A stretch of 64,000 nt of DNA from a virus, in IMG/VR virus record IMGVR_UViG_3300044712_001509, positions 1 to 64,000 of that record; one strand, 5' to 3'. The notes under the pieces are model-generated. The model saw nothing but the letters and a program-made list of their open reading frames with translations, made no database searches and was not told the origin of the DNA. Positions within the stretch are counted from its first letter, which is position 1. Each line of letters starts with the position of its first letter. Of the stretch, positions 48,801-57,257 are shown one piece after another. The position numbers and the translations under genes were made by a program.

Positions 48801-49982
48801 TCAGCGCCGGCGCGGCTTCAGCGCCACCACCGCGGCGCGCGCGGCGCGGGCGCTCAGCTTCCCGACCTCGGCGCAGAGCTTCGCCCACTCCATCTCCGTG
48901 TACGCGCCCAGGACGTCGCCCGGGCGGCCGTGGCTGGCCCACCGGAGCGTCTCCCGGTCCGCGCCGTCGCTCAGGCAGAGGGAGATCCACGTCCGGCGGA
49001 GGTCGTGGACCCGACGCGGCCGCAGGCCCAGCGCGGCAAGGGCGCGGTGCAGCCGGCGCAGCGTGTGCCCCTTGGAGCGCATCCTGGGCTCCGGGGAGCC
49101 CCGCAGGCCGCGGAGGGGTAGCACGAGGTCGTCCGGGCCCGGCGCGCGCCCCAGGAACCGCTCCCAGCCGGTCAGGCGCCACGCCGCGAGCACCGCCGCG
49201 AGGGCGGGGAGCACGGGGACCTGGCGCGTCTGGCCGGTCTTGGTGCGCCCGCGCCGGTTCGACCGGGCGATGAGGAGCGACCCGAGGGGCTCCCGCTCGG
49301 CGTCGTAGTGCCGCCACCGCAGCGCGGCGAGCTCGCCGTGACGGAGGCCGGCGAGGGCGAGGAGGTGCCAGGCCACCCGGGAATCGGCCGGCCCGCCGGC
49401 GCCGAGGAGCCGCTCGACCTCGGCCCGCTGGAGCACCGCCGAGGCGCGCCACTCCGGGTCCACGTCCTCGATCGCGGGGAGGTGCGCCGGACGGGACAGG
49501 ATCGCCGGGCTCTGGGGGATGAGGCCCCGCACCGCGGCGTCCCGGCACATGGCGTGGACGGTGGCGTACCTGTTGCGGATCGTCCGCGCGGCCGCGCCCG
49601 CCGCGCGCCAGGCGTCCACCAGCTCGAGGAGGTGGCGCGGCTCGAGCCGGCGCAGGGGCATGGACCCGATGACCGGCAGGACGTGGAGGGTGAGGTGGAT
49701 CCGGTCGTAGGTGGGGTCCCGGCGCGTCTCGAGCCAGGTCTCCGCCCACCGCTCCACCGTCAGGGGGGCGTCGGCGGCTCCGGCGGCCTCTTCCGCCTGG
49801 AGCTGGGAGCGGAGCGCGGCGAGCATCCGGCCGGCGAGCTCTCGGCCCTCGGGCGTGTCGGGGTAGGGGGTCGCCTTGGAGCGCCAGCGACCGGCGACGC
49901 GGACGGAGAGGTGCAGGCGCGTTCGGCCGGCCGGGAGGTAGACCGACCCGGACCACTCAGCGCGGGGCATGTCGGGACCCAT
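48801..49982 (-). CDS. Tyrosine recombinase integrase
   Basis: 393 residues. Inserts and excises the phage at attP/attB. Catalytic residues visible: R214 (GLRHGE), K248, H326 and R329 (HDLRR), H351, and the nucleophile Y361. An SAM-like core-binding domain (about 70-165) and an N-terminal arm-binding region precede them. It is the last gene of the long early operon, so integration may depend on that transcript or on a nearer promoter I could not identify. Confidence 0.93.
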   Translation of the reverse strand: MGPDMPRAEWSGSVYLPAGRTRLHLSVRVAGRWRSKATPYPDTPEGRELAGRMLAALRSQLQAEEAAGAADAPLTVERWAETWLETRRDPTYDRIHLTLHVLPVIGSMPLRRLEPRHLLELVDAWRAAGAAARTIRNRYATVHAMCRDAAVRGLIPQSPAILSRPAHLPAIEDVDPEWRASAVLQRAEVERLLGAGGPADSRVAWHLLALAGLRHGELAALRWRHYDAEREPLGSLLIARSNRRGRTKTGQTRQVPVLPALAAVLAAWRLTGWERFLGRAPGPDDLVLPLRGLRGSPEPRMRSKGHTLRRLHRALAALGLRPRRVHDLRRTWISLCLSDGADRETLRWASHGRPGDVLGAYTEMEWAKLCAEVGKLSARAARAAVVALKPRRR

Positions 49983-49989
49983 AGCAGGA

Positions 49990-50292
49990 TCAGCCGCCGC
50001 GGTGGAGCGCCAGGACGGCGACGCGGGCGTGCTCCTCGGGGGACGCGGGTTTAGGAGCCGGAAGGCCCGCCCGGTCGATGCGCCACGTCCGGCCGTGGCG
50101 GGTGGCGCGCAGACGGCCCGCGGCGGCCCAGCGCCCCACCGTCTTGGGGGTGACGCCGAGCAGTTCCGCGGCCTGCTCCGTCGTGGCCCACCCCTCGCCG
50201 GCGGCGGGCGGGCGGACCTCGGCGAGGGCGCGCGCGAGCTCCTCGCGAACCATGGCGCGGATCTCCTCGAGGCTGGGGACCACGGCGCCCAC
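49990..50292 (-). CDS. Excisionase-like HTH_17 protein
   Basis: 100 residues. WATTEQAAELLGVTPKTVGR with WAAAGRLRATRHGRTWRID is the MerR-like winged HTH of Xis/helix-turn-helix domain-17 proteins. Its stop is 7 bases before the integrase start. It probably sets recombination direction or regulates int. Confidence 0.82.
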   Translation of the reverse strand: MGAVVPSLEEIRAMVREELARALAEVRPPAAGEGWATTEQAAELLGVTPKTVGRWAAAGRLRATRHGRTWRIDRAGLPAPKPASPEEHARVAVLALHRGG

Positions 50293-50294
50293 GG

Positions 50295-50462
50295 CTAGTC
50301 AGACCCTCCGGGGCGCGCGGCGCGCCAGTCGTTGTAGAGGTCGGTCGCGATCCAGGCGGTGAGACCGAGTTGGAGCACGCACAGCCGCCACGACCCCTCC
50401 GCCGCGGCGACGACGGCGGAACCGGCGGCGAGGATGAGCATGAACAGGCCGAACCCGCTCAC
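50295..50462 (-). CDS. Small membrane protein (55 aa)
   Basis: Two hydrophobic helices (LFMLILAAGSAVVAA and LCVLQLGLTAWIATDLY). GTG start overlaps the upstream stop (GTGA). Unknown. Confidence 0.6.
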   Translation of the reverse strand: MSGFGLFMLILAAGSAVVAAAEGSWRLCVLQLGLTAWIATDLYNDWRAARPGGSD

Positions 50463-50701
50463 CGCCCCTCCCGTTTGCGAGAGGCGCGGCGCAGGCGGGC
50501 GAGGGCGCGGCACATCGGGCAGCGCTCGCGCATCGGCTTCGCCTGACAGCCGCGGTCGCTGGCCGTCTCGTCCTCGCAGGCGCGCGCCACGGCCTTGAGG
50601 TCGCGGAGCTGGCGGCGCACCGCTCGCGCTCCCTTGCCGTCCATGTAGAGCGCCCCCTCCACGAAGGCGGTCAGATCCGGCGCGATCGTCCTACGTCCCA
50701 T
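50459..50701 (-). CDS. Small hypothetical protein (80 aa)
   Basis: Begins RRTIAPDLTAFVEGALYMDG and ends with a CPMCRALARLRRASRKR zinc/basic tail. The IAPDL start is shared with the next upstream gene, suggesting an old duplication. Confidence 0.55.
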   Translation of the reverse strand: MGRRTIAPDLTAFVEGALYMDGKGARAVRRQLRDLKAVARACEDETASDRGCQAKPMRERCPMCRALARLRRASRKREGR

Positions 50702-50942
50702 CGCTCCCCTCCTGCCGGCTGGCTCGCACGAGTCGACCGAGGGCCTTCCCCAGCCGCTCCTCCGACTTGTTCTGGTGCCGCGTCCACTGCCGCAGGTAGC
50801 GGGCGTGGACGGCCTGTGCCGCCTCAACCACCCGACACATTGCTGAGAACTGCTCCCGCTCCGCGGCCGACAGCATGAGCGCCGACGCCCGCTCGCGTAG
50901 CAGGGCCTCAAGATCGGGCGCGATCTTCGCCTTGGTCTTCAT
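50691..50942 (-). CDS. Small helical protein (83 aa)
   Basis: KTKAKIAPDLEALLRERASA then a long helix. It overlaps the next gene by 11 bases and is related in its first 15 residues to the 80-residue neighbour. No family. Confidence 0.55.
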   Translation of the reverse strand: MKTKAKIAPDLEALLRERASALMLSAAEREQFSAMCRVVEAAQAVHARYLRQWTRHQNKSEERLGKALGRLVRASRQEGSDGT

Positions 50943-51382
50943 CGCTGCCCCCCGAGGTCCCAGTCCTGACCGTCCTCGCGCCAGAAGGCTCCGCACACGT
51001 CGCAACGCACGCCGTCAGGACCGCCGAGGAGTCTGCCGACGTGCCTGCACTCCGGGGCCGCGGGGGACGAGGGGCGCGGCCAGCGGTCCACCTCCTCGCC
51101 GTTCGCCCCGTTGATCGCGATGTGGTCGCAGAGGTGGCCCCGTGGCAGCGAGCACGCGAAGTCGGCCTCGCTGAGCACCGAGCACACCCGCAGGTGATGC
51201 TCCGTGGTCGCGGAGCGGTCCGCCGCCAGCAGGTCCGCGAGCCGGATCGAGTCCAGCGTCTCGGTGATGTCCCGCGCGAGGCCCGGGTAGTCCTTCGCGA
51301 TGTCGCCTGCCACGTCGCGCATGAGGGCGACGCAGCGGATCAGCGAGTTCCGCATCGAGCGGGGCGCCTCGGTCCTCGTCAT
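50939..51382 (-). CDS. Hypothetical protein with C-terminal zinc ribbon (147 aa)
   Basis: Helical N-terminal half (NSLIRCVALMRDVAGDIAKD), a CSLPRGHLCDH cluster, then CRHVGRLLGGPDGVRCDVCG, a probable zinc ribbon. The operon overlap is ATGA. Function unknown. Confidence 0.6.
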   Translation of the reverse strand: MTRTEAPRSMRNSLIRCVALMRDVAGDIAKDYPGLARDITETLDSIRLADLLAADRSATTEHHLRVCSVLSEADFACSLPRGHLCDHIAINGANGEEVDRWPRPSSPAAPECRHVGRLLGGPDGVRCDVCGAFWREDGQDWDLGGQR

Positions 51383-51582
51383 GGCGTCGCTCCTCGCGGC
51401 ACCCAGCCGCGGATCTCCACCGGACCGACGAACGCCTGCCACCGCCACACGTCCGCCATCGGGTTCGATTGGGGGATCCAGTAGAACGCGCCGAACGGGA
51501 CCCACTTCCGCCAGCCCATCCAGACGATCTCCACGTTCTCGCCCAGCCACAGCGCCGGTCGGCCGAAGGCGTCGCGCCTCAC
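51379..51582 (-). CDS. Small Trp-rich protein (67 aa)
   Basis: The GTG start overlaps the preceding stop; a longer frame upstream is shadow. Nine Trp in 67 residues (VEIVWMGWRKWVPFGAFYWI). No function known. Confidence 0.5.
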   Translation of the reverse strand: MRRDAFGRPALWLGENVEIVWMGWRKWVPFGAFYWIPQSNPMADVWRWQAFVGPVEIRGWVPRGATP

Positions 51583-51812
51583 GTCCCACCTCCCGTGCTG
51601 GGGTCGCGCAGCCAGTAGTGCGCGTGACCGTCGGAGCGAACGTCGCTGCGTCCGTGCAGTATCGCCTGCACCGCGTAGCCGTCGAGCCCCGACTCCAGGC
51701 CGGTGATCTGCTTCCATGCCCACGAGAAGCCGGCGGCGTTGAACAGCCCGTCGCTGCCGCCGAACCGGCGCGCCGCCCGGATGCACACGTAGTGGATCAG
51801 GTCCACGCTCAC
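51579..51812 (-). CDS. Small hypothetical protein (77 aa)
   Basis: GTG start after GGAGGGGAC, overlapping the upstream stop. Contains FSWAWKQITGLESGLDGYAV. No recognised family. Its translation start lies in a 46-bp duplicated junction. Confidence 0.5.
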   Translation of the reverse strand: MSVDLIHYVCIRAARRFGGSDGLFNAAGFSWAWKQITGLESGLDGYAVQAILHGRSDVRSDGHAHYWLRDPSTGGGT

Positions 51813-52063
51813 GTCCCCTCCCTCTCTCCGCCGTGGTCCCCGGGGGCGGGGGCGCGCTCCGGGAACAGCATCGCGTTCTGGATGGCGAGCAGTTCGTGCA
51901 TCCGCCGCGAGTCGATGACCCCCGCCGTGTAGCCCTCGCCGATCACGCGGTCGCAGACCCGCAGGACATGACGCCGGAACACCCGCACCACGAGCCAATG
52001 CCACAGCGGGGCGCGCTGGAGGTACCCCGCCGCCCACCGCTTCACCTCGACCATCTCACCCAC
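51809..52063 (-). CDS. Small hypothetical protein (84 aa)
   Basis: GTG at 52063 has AAGGAGG six bases upstream. A helical body (WHWLVVRVFRRHVLRVCDRV) and C-terminal tail APAPGDHGGEREGT, which is also found at the end of the methylase at 52253, encoded by the duplicated 46-bp junction. Confidence 0.5.
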   Translation of the reverse strand: MGEMVEVKRWAAGYLQRAPLWHWLVVRVFRRHVLRVCDRVIGEGYTAGVIDSRRMHELLAIQNAMLFPERAPAPGDHGGEREGT

Positions 52064-52256
52064 GTCCGTCCTCCTTGTCGCTGGGGTCGCGCGCAGCGTC
52101 GTCGTCGCTGTCGTAGTCGTCGTCGCGGTGCTCGTCATCGAAAGGGTCGCAGTGCATGCACGCGTCCTGCTCGGGCGTGTCATCGAAGCAGCAGTCGTCG
52201 ATGTCTCCGCCGCAGTGGCACAGCATCCAGCAGTGGGGGCACGAGTGGGCCATCAC
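52056..52256 (-). CDS. Small Cys/Asp-rich metal-binding-type protein (66 aa)
   Basis: Nine cysteines and several His in the first 40 residues (HSCPHCWMLCHCGGDIDDCC) followed by an acidic tail (DDEHRDDDYDSDDDAA). Likely a zinc-binding miniprotein. GTG-ATG start after GGAGGGGAC. Confidence 0.55.
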   Translation of the reverse strand: MMAHSCPHCWMLCHCGGDIDDCCFDDTPEQDACMHCDPFDDEHRDDDYDSDDDAARDPSDKEDGRG

Positions 52257-52882
52257 GTCCCCTCCCTCTCTCCGCCGTGGTCCCCGGGGGAGGGGGCGGA
52301 ATCGACGGCGAGTTGTGCAGCCTCGATGACATGCGGAGCGGCGTGGAGGTCGCGGAGCGTCTGGACGAACCCGGCGCCCACCGACTCCCGCATCCGCTCG
52401 TCCTGCCACTCCTTCCATGTCGCGCCGACGATCCCGGTCCCTGGGAACAGGTCGACGAGGGAATCGCCGAGCTGCGCGCCGACCATCTCGAACGCCCATC
52501 GGACGACCTTCGGCGGCTTCGCCCCGGTGAGCCCCTTCTTCAGCGTGATGGACTCCGCGATCCAGTCGCGCATGACGACGCGCTTGGTCACCACCGGCTT
52601 GCGGCACGCCTTCACGATCACCGGCTCCCAGGCGTAGGCCACGGAGACGTTGCGCTTGAAGGCGGCGAACGGCTTAACCCACGCCATGACGCGCTCCCCC
52701 CCCAGCAGCTTCGGTGCCAACTGCACGAGTCCGGGAACGTGGGTGTGCAGCACGAAGCCGTCGAAGTCGGAACGGAGCCGCGCCAGGAGCGCGTCGTGGT
52801 CCACCTCGCCCGCATAGTCCGGGTGGCCCTCGTAGTAGTGCGCGCACCCGGGATAGGGCGGGTCGGCGTAGGCGATCCTCAC
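52253..52882 (-). CDS. DNA methyltransferase (DPPY type, 209 aa)
   Basis: RIAYADPPYPG at the N-terminus holds the catalytic motif (DPPY at about 7-10) and LVDLFPGTGIVG near residue 150 is the AdoMet-binding motif, the order of beta-class methylases. It is compact, so the target-recognition part must be small. GTG start overlaps the previous stop. Likely shields phage DNA from restriction. Confidence 0.82.
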   Translation of the reverse strand: MRIAYADPPYPGCAHYYEGHPDYAGEVDHDALLARLRSDFDGFVLHTHVPGLVQLAPKLLGGERVMAWVKPFAAFKRNVSVAYAWEPVIVKACRKPVVTKRVVMRDWIAESITLKKGLTGAKPPKVVRWAFEMVGAQLGDSLVDLFPGTGIVGATWKEWQDERMRESVGAGFVQTLRDLHAAPHVIEAAQLAVDSAPSPGDHGGEREGT

Positions 52883-53952
52883 CGTCCATCCTCCTTGTCC
52901 TGGTCCCCGATCCCCGGGGTGGGGGCGGCGAGGGCGTCGAGTGCCTCGGCGAGGGCCCAGAGGCCGGGGAAGAACACGCAGCCCTCGTTCGCGCGCCTGA
53001 GCGTTCGTGCGGCGTCCAGCACCTTCGCCGCGAGCTTGCGGCGCCGCTCCACCTCCTCGGCCGGGAGCATCACCGTGGAGCCGTCCGCCTCGTACCAGGG
53101 CGCCAGCGCGGGGGCCGGGGTGGGGGCGGCGAGGGACCGCACGTGGCGAACCTCGTTGTCGATCCAGTCCAGCCACGGGGAACGTGTACCGTTGTCCCGC
53201 TCGCGCTTGACCCTGGCCTCGAAGTGGTCCGCTACCTCCCTGCGTCCCTCCTCGCGGCCCTTGGCGCGCGCCTGGTCGTAGAGGTTCACCACCGTCTCGC
53301 CGGGCGCGTACTCGACGGAATCGAGGTCGAGGTCGGCGTCCGGCGCCCCCGTGTTCTCCCTGGCGCGGGCGGAGCGACGCTTCGACGGGTAGAACTTCTC
53401 CAGCGGGACGCACCACCCGTCCTCGTTGCCGTGGCCGCAGCAGTCGTCGCACATGACGGCGAGGGTCTCGATCCGGCCCTCGCCCCACCCTACGCACACC
53501 GCGTCCTTGCCGCACTCGCAGGTCGGGAGATCACCGAAGGCCAGCACGCAGATCACCTCGCGGATGATCTGCTCCACCCGCTCTCGCTCCTCATCGGGGT
53601 CCGGCGCCGCGGTCGCGTGGGTCCCGGTGGAGGAGAGGGCGCGAAGCTTCGCGGCGTGGTCGCGGATGATGTGCCGCCTGGAGCGGCCGTGCGAGTTGCT
53701 CGCTGTGATCGAATCGGCGTGAGCCTCCCACTCCTTCGCCAGCGCCTCGACGGCCTCCCTGAGCCCCGGCGACGAGGGGGAGGAACGGGAGGCCCGGACC
53801 TCGGCAAGCAGAGACGGGAACAGGCGGATGGCGGCGTCGTAAAAGACCGTGGCCTGGAGCACGGCGGCCCCTTCCTCCACCTCTATGTGGTTGGGCGCGT
53901 AGCCGTAGACCTCGGTCAGCTCGTCGAGTTGGTTCTGCGTCAGCCTCGTCAT
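52879..53952 (-). CDS. Hypothetical multi-segment protein (357 aa)
   Basis: Several repeated themes of this operon in one chain: helical N-terminus (QNQLDELTEVYGYAPNHIEV), an Arg/Asp helix, a zinc cluster (CECGKDAVCVGWG, CDDCCGHGNEDGWC), a second helical region and a final Leu/Ala-rich segment. Probably a fusion of small early-gene modules. No activity recognised. Confidence 0.55.
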   Translation of the reverse strand: MTRLTQNQLDELTEVYGYAPNHIEVEEGAAVLQATVFYDAAIRLFPSLLAEVRASRSSPSSPGLREAVEALAKEWEAHADSITASNSHGRSRRHIIRDHAAKLRALSSTGTHATAAPDPDEERERVEQIIREVICVLAFGDLPTCECGKDAVCVGWGEGRIETLAVMCDDCCGHGNEDGWCVPLEKFYPSKRRSARARENTGAPDADLDLDSVEYAPGETVVNLYDQARAKGREEGRREVADHFEARVKRERDNGTRSPWLDWIDNEVRHVRSLAAPTPAPALAPWYEADGSTVMLPAEEVERRRKLAAKVLDAARTLRRANEGCVFFPGLWALAEALDALAAPTPGIGDQDKEDGR

Positions 53953-54158
53953 CGCGTCCTCGTGGGCTTCTCGTTGTAGAAGGGGCACAGGTTCTCGGGG
54001 CAGGTTCCGTCCTTCGCGAGCTTCGTCCCGCACTTTCCGCAGTAGACCGGCTCGGGCGCGGGGCTCGGGGGGAATGGGGGCGTCTTCCCGCAGCTCGGGC
54101 AGCGCGTCGTGTCGATGAAGGGGAACGCGGCGCGGCAGTGGGGGCAGGTCAGCGTCAT
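53949..54158 (-). CDS. Double zinc-ribbon protein (69 aa)
   Basis: TCPHCRAAFPFIDTTRCPSC and YCGKCGTKLAKDGTCPENLC are two complete zinc-ribbon halves. Small zinc-ribbon proteins often act as adaptors. ATGA overlaps on both sides. Confidence 0.65.
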   Translation of the reverse strand: MTLTCPHCRAAFPFIDTTRCPSCGKTPPFPPSPAPEPVYCGKCGTKLAKDGTCPENLCPFYNEKPTRTR

Positions 54159-54346
54159 CGTTCCCCCTTGGAGGCACGGTCACCGTCACTCGGTCCCACG
54201 ATGCGCAGAAACGCGGTCCGGGGTCCCTTCGGCGCCAGCGCAGAGCACTCGTCGCACGGAAAGACGCGCGTTCGCCCGTCCACGCCCGTCACCCGGATGA
54301 CCCTGCTCCCGCCGCAGAGGCCGCACTGGGGCTCCGTCATCGTCAT
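54155..54346 (-). CDS. Zinc-finger protein (63 aa)
   Basis: QCGLCGGSRVIRV...FPCDECSAL is a DnaJ-like CxxCxG zinc element. Starts at an ATG downstream of a GGGGGAGCACGCC ribosome site. Confidence 0.6.
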   Translation of the reverse strand: MTMTEPQCGLCGGSRVIRVTGVDGRTRVFPCDECSALAPKGPRTAFLRIVGPSDGDRASKGER

Positions 54347-54726
54347 GGCGTGCTCCCCCTCTCTCCCTTGGCGCGCGCCTCGTCCCAGGAGCGGAGGGCC
54401 CCGGCCACGGGCTGCGCGACGTGCGCGAGAGCGAGCCGCACGCACTCAGCGATGGCGGAGGCGGCCGTCTCCTCCGTCTCCGGGAGGCCGTTCACCTTCG
54501 GGGTCACGGGCAGCGAGGCGCGGCGCCCCACCTCCCGCAGCGCATCCGCCAGCCCGGAGGCTGCGGCCTCGGCGGACCTGCACCGCTGGCAGAGCGCCAT
54601 GATCACGTCGGCGTACTCCTGCTCTCGGCTCGACGGGTCGTCGCGCTGATCCGCCGTCCGCTCGTAGACGGCGCGGTGCAGCTCGTCGAGGTCGCCCTTC
54701 AAGACCGCTTCCCAGTTCGTGCTCAT
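54343..54726 (-). CDS. Hypothetical protein (127 aa)
   Basis: Helical, beginning STNWEAVLKGDLDELHRAVY and containing ADVIMALCQRCRSAEAAASG. It ends in a tail (AKGERGSTP) like that of its neighbour. No function. Confidence 0.55.
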   Translation of the reverse strand: MSTNWEAVLKGDLDELHRAVYERTADQRDDPSSREQEYADVIMALCQRCRSAEAAASGLADALREVGRRASLPVTPKVNGLPETEETAASAIAECVRLALAHVAQPVAGALRSWDEARAKGERGSTP

Positions 54727-55082
54727 CGCGCACCCCCTGCCCTGCGAGACCAGGCGTCGGGCACGGCCACGGTTTTGGAGTCGCCGCACTCGCACTCGCG
54801 GACGATGACGACCCGCTGACGGTCCCCGTGGCCGCACTTGAGCGGTCCCGGTAGCGCGAGGTCCGGCCCCCGCAGGGCATCGAGGAGCGCGGCGAAGGCG
54901 TCCTTGGCCGGGAGGTTGATGTAGCTCCGCTCCTCGCCGGTTCCGCGTCGGTCATTGATGAATCGGACGTGCTCGTCGCGGAAGTTCCCCGCGCCGACTC
55001 GGGCCTCGATGTACCAAGTCCGCTTCCCATCCAGCGGTCCCAGCGCGTCCACCAGCCCCTCGAACGCCTTGAGGTCGCTCAC
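54723..55082 (-). CDS. Hypothetical protein (119 aa)
   Basis: RTWYIEARVGAGNFRDEHVR then RSYINLPAKDAFAALLDALR, an alpha/beta unit, and a C-terminal CECGD zinc knuckle. GTG start overlaps the preceding stop. Confidence 0.55.
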   Translation of the reverse strand: MSDLKAFEGLVDALGPLDGKRTWYIEARVGAGNFRDEHVRFINDRRGTGEERSYINLPAKDAFAALLDALRGPDLALPGPLKCGHGDRQRVVIVRECECGDSKTVAVPDAWSRRAGGAR

Positions 55083-55627
55083 GGTGCCTCCCCGGGCTTG
55101 AGTGTGGGGCTCGATCCGGGCGTGGGCTGCGGCCCCCTCGGCGGCATCCCGCTGGCGATCAAGGCGATGTCGCCCATGGTCTGGGCGAGGTACCGCCACG
55201 CCTCGGGCCCGATCCGGTCCACCTGCGCCGGCCACGGGGCAAGCGCAGCGATGGAGGAGAGGGCTCGGCGGAGGTTCTGAGGCGTCTTGTAGAACGTCCC
55301 GGCGAGACGGCTCACGGGCGGGGACGGGGGAGAGGAGGGGGCGGCGAGTTCTCTGGCGATGCCGTCGTGGAGGGCGATGCCTACCTCCCGTCGCACGAGC
55401 GCGAGCACCTCGCGGCGCCCCTCCTCGATGCCCTGGGTGTAGGCTGCCTGCGCGGCCTCCAGCGGGACCCGGAGGCTGATACCGGCTCCGGGCGCGTCCT
55501 GCGGGGTCGCCGCGGGGGCAGAGTCCGGGGAGGGCTTGCACGGGAATCGCAGCCACGCCTCCACGGTGGCCCGCCTGTCGCCGCCGCGGTCCAGCGCGGC
55601 GAGCAGCTCGTCGATGCGGTCGATCAT
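55079..55627 (-). CDS. Hypothetical protein (182 aa)
   Basis: N-terminal helix IDRIDELLAALDRGGDRRAT, central QAAYTQGIEEGRREVLALVR, Pro-rich C-terminus. No recognisable domain. Confidence 0.55.
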   Translation of the reverse strand: MIDRIDELLAALDRGGDRRATVEAWLRFPCKPSPDSAPAATPQDAPGAGISLRVPLEAAQAAYTQGIEEGRREVLALVRREVGIALHDGIARELAAPSSPPSPPVSRLAGTFYKTPQNLRRALSSIAALAPWPAQVDRIGPEAWRYLAQTMGDIALIASGMPPRGPQPTPGSSPTLKPGEAP

Positions 55628-55806
55628 GGCGTCCGTCCCTCTGCCGGCTCGGGCCGGCGCTCGTACTCGGTGCAGGCCGTCCCCCACCAGGTGGTGCCCA
55701 CCCAGGCGACGACGTCCTTGGCGCAGGTGAGCTCCTCGTCCTTGCGGCAGAGGTGGGCGCAGGTGCCGCAGCACCGCTGGTCGGGGGCCGGGGTCCAGCT
55801 AGCCAC
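55624..55806 (-). CDS. Small Cys-rich protein (60 aa)
   Basis: CCGTCAHLCRKDEELTC and a later ACTEYERR give a four-to-five Cys metal site in a 60-residue chain. Operon overlaps on both sides. Confidence 0.55.
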   Translation of the reverse strand: MASWTPAPDQRCCGTCAHLCRKDEELTCAKDVVAWVGTTWWGTACTEYERRPEPAEGRTP

Positions 55807-56335
55807 GGGGCGCCTCCGGGTCGTTTCGCCAATTCCGCCCGTTGTGGATCCACTGGACGGTGGTCCTCGCGACCCTAAATCGAGCGGCGATCCGGCGCTG
55901 TCCGACCTTGCCCTTCAGCGCCCGGATCTCCGCTACCTGTTCGGCGGTGAGCTTCGCGCGGCCGTTCTCCTCGCCACTCAATGCGGGAACGAGGCCGAGG
56001 CTCCGGGCGTGAGCGTTGTTCTGCGGGACGGTGAGCCACTCGAGGTTCGCCACCGAGTTGTTCGTCTTGTCGGCGTCGATGTGGTTCGGGTGGTGCTCAG
56101 CGGACGGCCGCGCGGGAAGGAACGCCTCCGCGACGAGCTGATGGACGAGGCGACGGATCTTCCGGTCGTCGCGGGAGAGATCGGCGTACTGGTAACCCTT
56201 CTTGTTGCGCTTCGCCGTGATGATGCGGCCTGCGACCGCTCCACGGCCTCCGGCGTCGCGCCGGATGCGACCGAGGTCAGACACGGAGTAGACGCCCTCC
56301 CAGCCCACGACGGGCCTCCATCGCTCACCGGCCAT
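55799..56335 (-). CDS. NUMOD4-HNH homing endonuclease
   Basis: 178 residues. NUMOD4 (RWRPVVGWEGVYSVSDLGRI), then an HNH_3 core (VHQLVAEAFLP, HHPNHIDADKTNNSVANLEW) and a C-terminal helix-turn-helix (LTAEQVAEIRALKG, RRIAARFRVARTTVQWIHNG). All parts look intact. Free-standing HNH homing genes spread into phage genomes, and its position in a tight operon is consistent with insertion at a gene junction. Confidence 0.88.
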   Translation of the reverse strand: MAGERWRPVVGWEGVYSVSDLGRIRRDAGGRGAVAGRIITAKRNKKGYQYADLSRDDRKIRRLVHQLVAEAFLPARPSAEHHPNHIDADKTNNSVANLEWLTVPQNNAHARSLGLVPALSGEENGRAKLTAEQVAEIRALKGKVGQRRIAARFRVARTTVQWIHNGRNWRNDPEAPRG

Positions 56336-57257
56336 TGGGGAGCTCCCGCACGCGGAGGTCCGATGGCCATTCCTGTGGATCAGCCCCCTTCCGGTCGCGC
56401 AGGGCGAGGCGGACCAGCCCGGCGGGCGCGCCGGGGCCGATGAGGGGCGCCGGGCCGCGAGCGCTCATCTCGCGCCACGTCAGCTCGGGCATGACGGGCA
56501 TCGCCCCGAGCTGCTTCACGAACGCATGCGCGCCGAACGTCCGGCAGCGGGCGACGAGAGAGCGGATCCACGCCACGTCGCAGGGTCGAGCTCCCGGCCC
56601 GCTCTCCCCGCCGATCGCCGCCACGTCGATGCCGCGGAGGTCGACGTCGCCCAGGTCCTCGAGGAGCGGCTCGAACGAGACCATCCGGCCGGCCGCCGGC
56701 GTCGCGCGCAGGTCGTCGATGTCGCCGCGCCGGTCGAGGGTGCCGACCGAGACGCCCACGGTGAGGTTCGTCAGGGAGCGGGCGAGCGCGTAGCCGTCGC
56801 CGCGAGGGGCGAAGCCGGCCGGCGTCGCGTGGCGGTCGCTGAGCCAGAGGCGGCCCTCGCCGTCGCTGTCCCATCTGAGCCGGGCGAGGAAGTCCCGCAT
56901 CCTCGCCGCCCGCTTCGTCAGGAGGATGAACCGGTGGCCGCGCAGGCTCAGGCACGACCGGATGACGTCGATCACCTGGAGCACGTAGGCGTCCGGGAAC
57001 GCCTCATGGAAGAGGTCGGACATCGAGTTGACGAAGATGGTCCGGGGCTTCGTCCACCGGAGGGGCAGGTCGAGGGCGTCCGGCACGGTGCGCGGGTCGA
57101 AGCCCTGCTCGTAGGCGTGGCCGGGGATGCCCCGCCACCGCTCGGCGAAGGTGCGCGCGTAGCACCTGGCGCACTCCGGCGCGCAGGGGGTACAGCCCCG
57201 CGTCGGATTCCAGGTCGCGCCGCCGTCGAGCCACTCGATCGAGCTCTTGTCACCCAC
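56325..57257 (-). CDS. DUF5131 (Gp37/Gp68) radical-SAM-like protein
   Basis: 310 residues. The start WNPTRGCTPCAPECARCYAR holds the family's iron-sulfur-type cysteines (C22, C25 or C29, C32), followed by FVNSMSDLFHEAFPDAYVLQ, RFILLTKRAARMRDFL and AAIGGESGPGARPCDVAWIR. Phage Gp37/Gp68 proteins are thought to be radical SAM enzymes; their substrate is not established, though nucleic-acid modification is a plausible guess. Confidence 0.88.
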   Translation of the reverse strand: MGDKSSIEWLDGGATWNPTRGCTPCAPECARCYARTFAERWRGIPGHAYEQGFDPRTVPDALDLPLRWTKPRTIFVNSMSDLFHEAFPDAYVLQVIDVIRSCLSLRGHRFILLTKRAARMRDFLARLRWDSDGEGRLWLSDRHATPAGFAPRGDGYALARSLTNLTVGVSVGTLDRRGDIDDLRATPAAGRMVSFEPLLEDLGDVDLRGIDVAAIGGESGPGARPCDVAWIRSLVARCRTFGAHAFVKQLGAMPVMPELTWREMSARGPAPLIGPGAPAGLVRLALRDRKGADPQEWPSDLRVRELPNGR

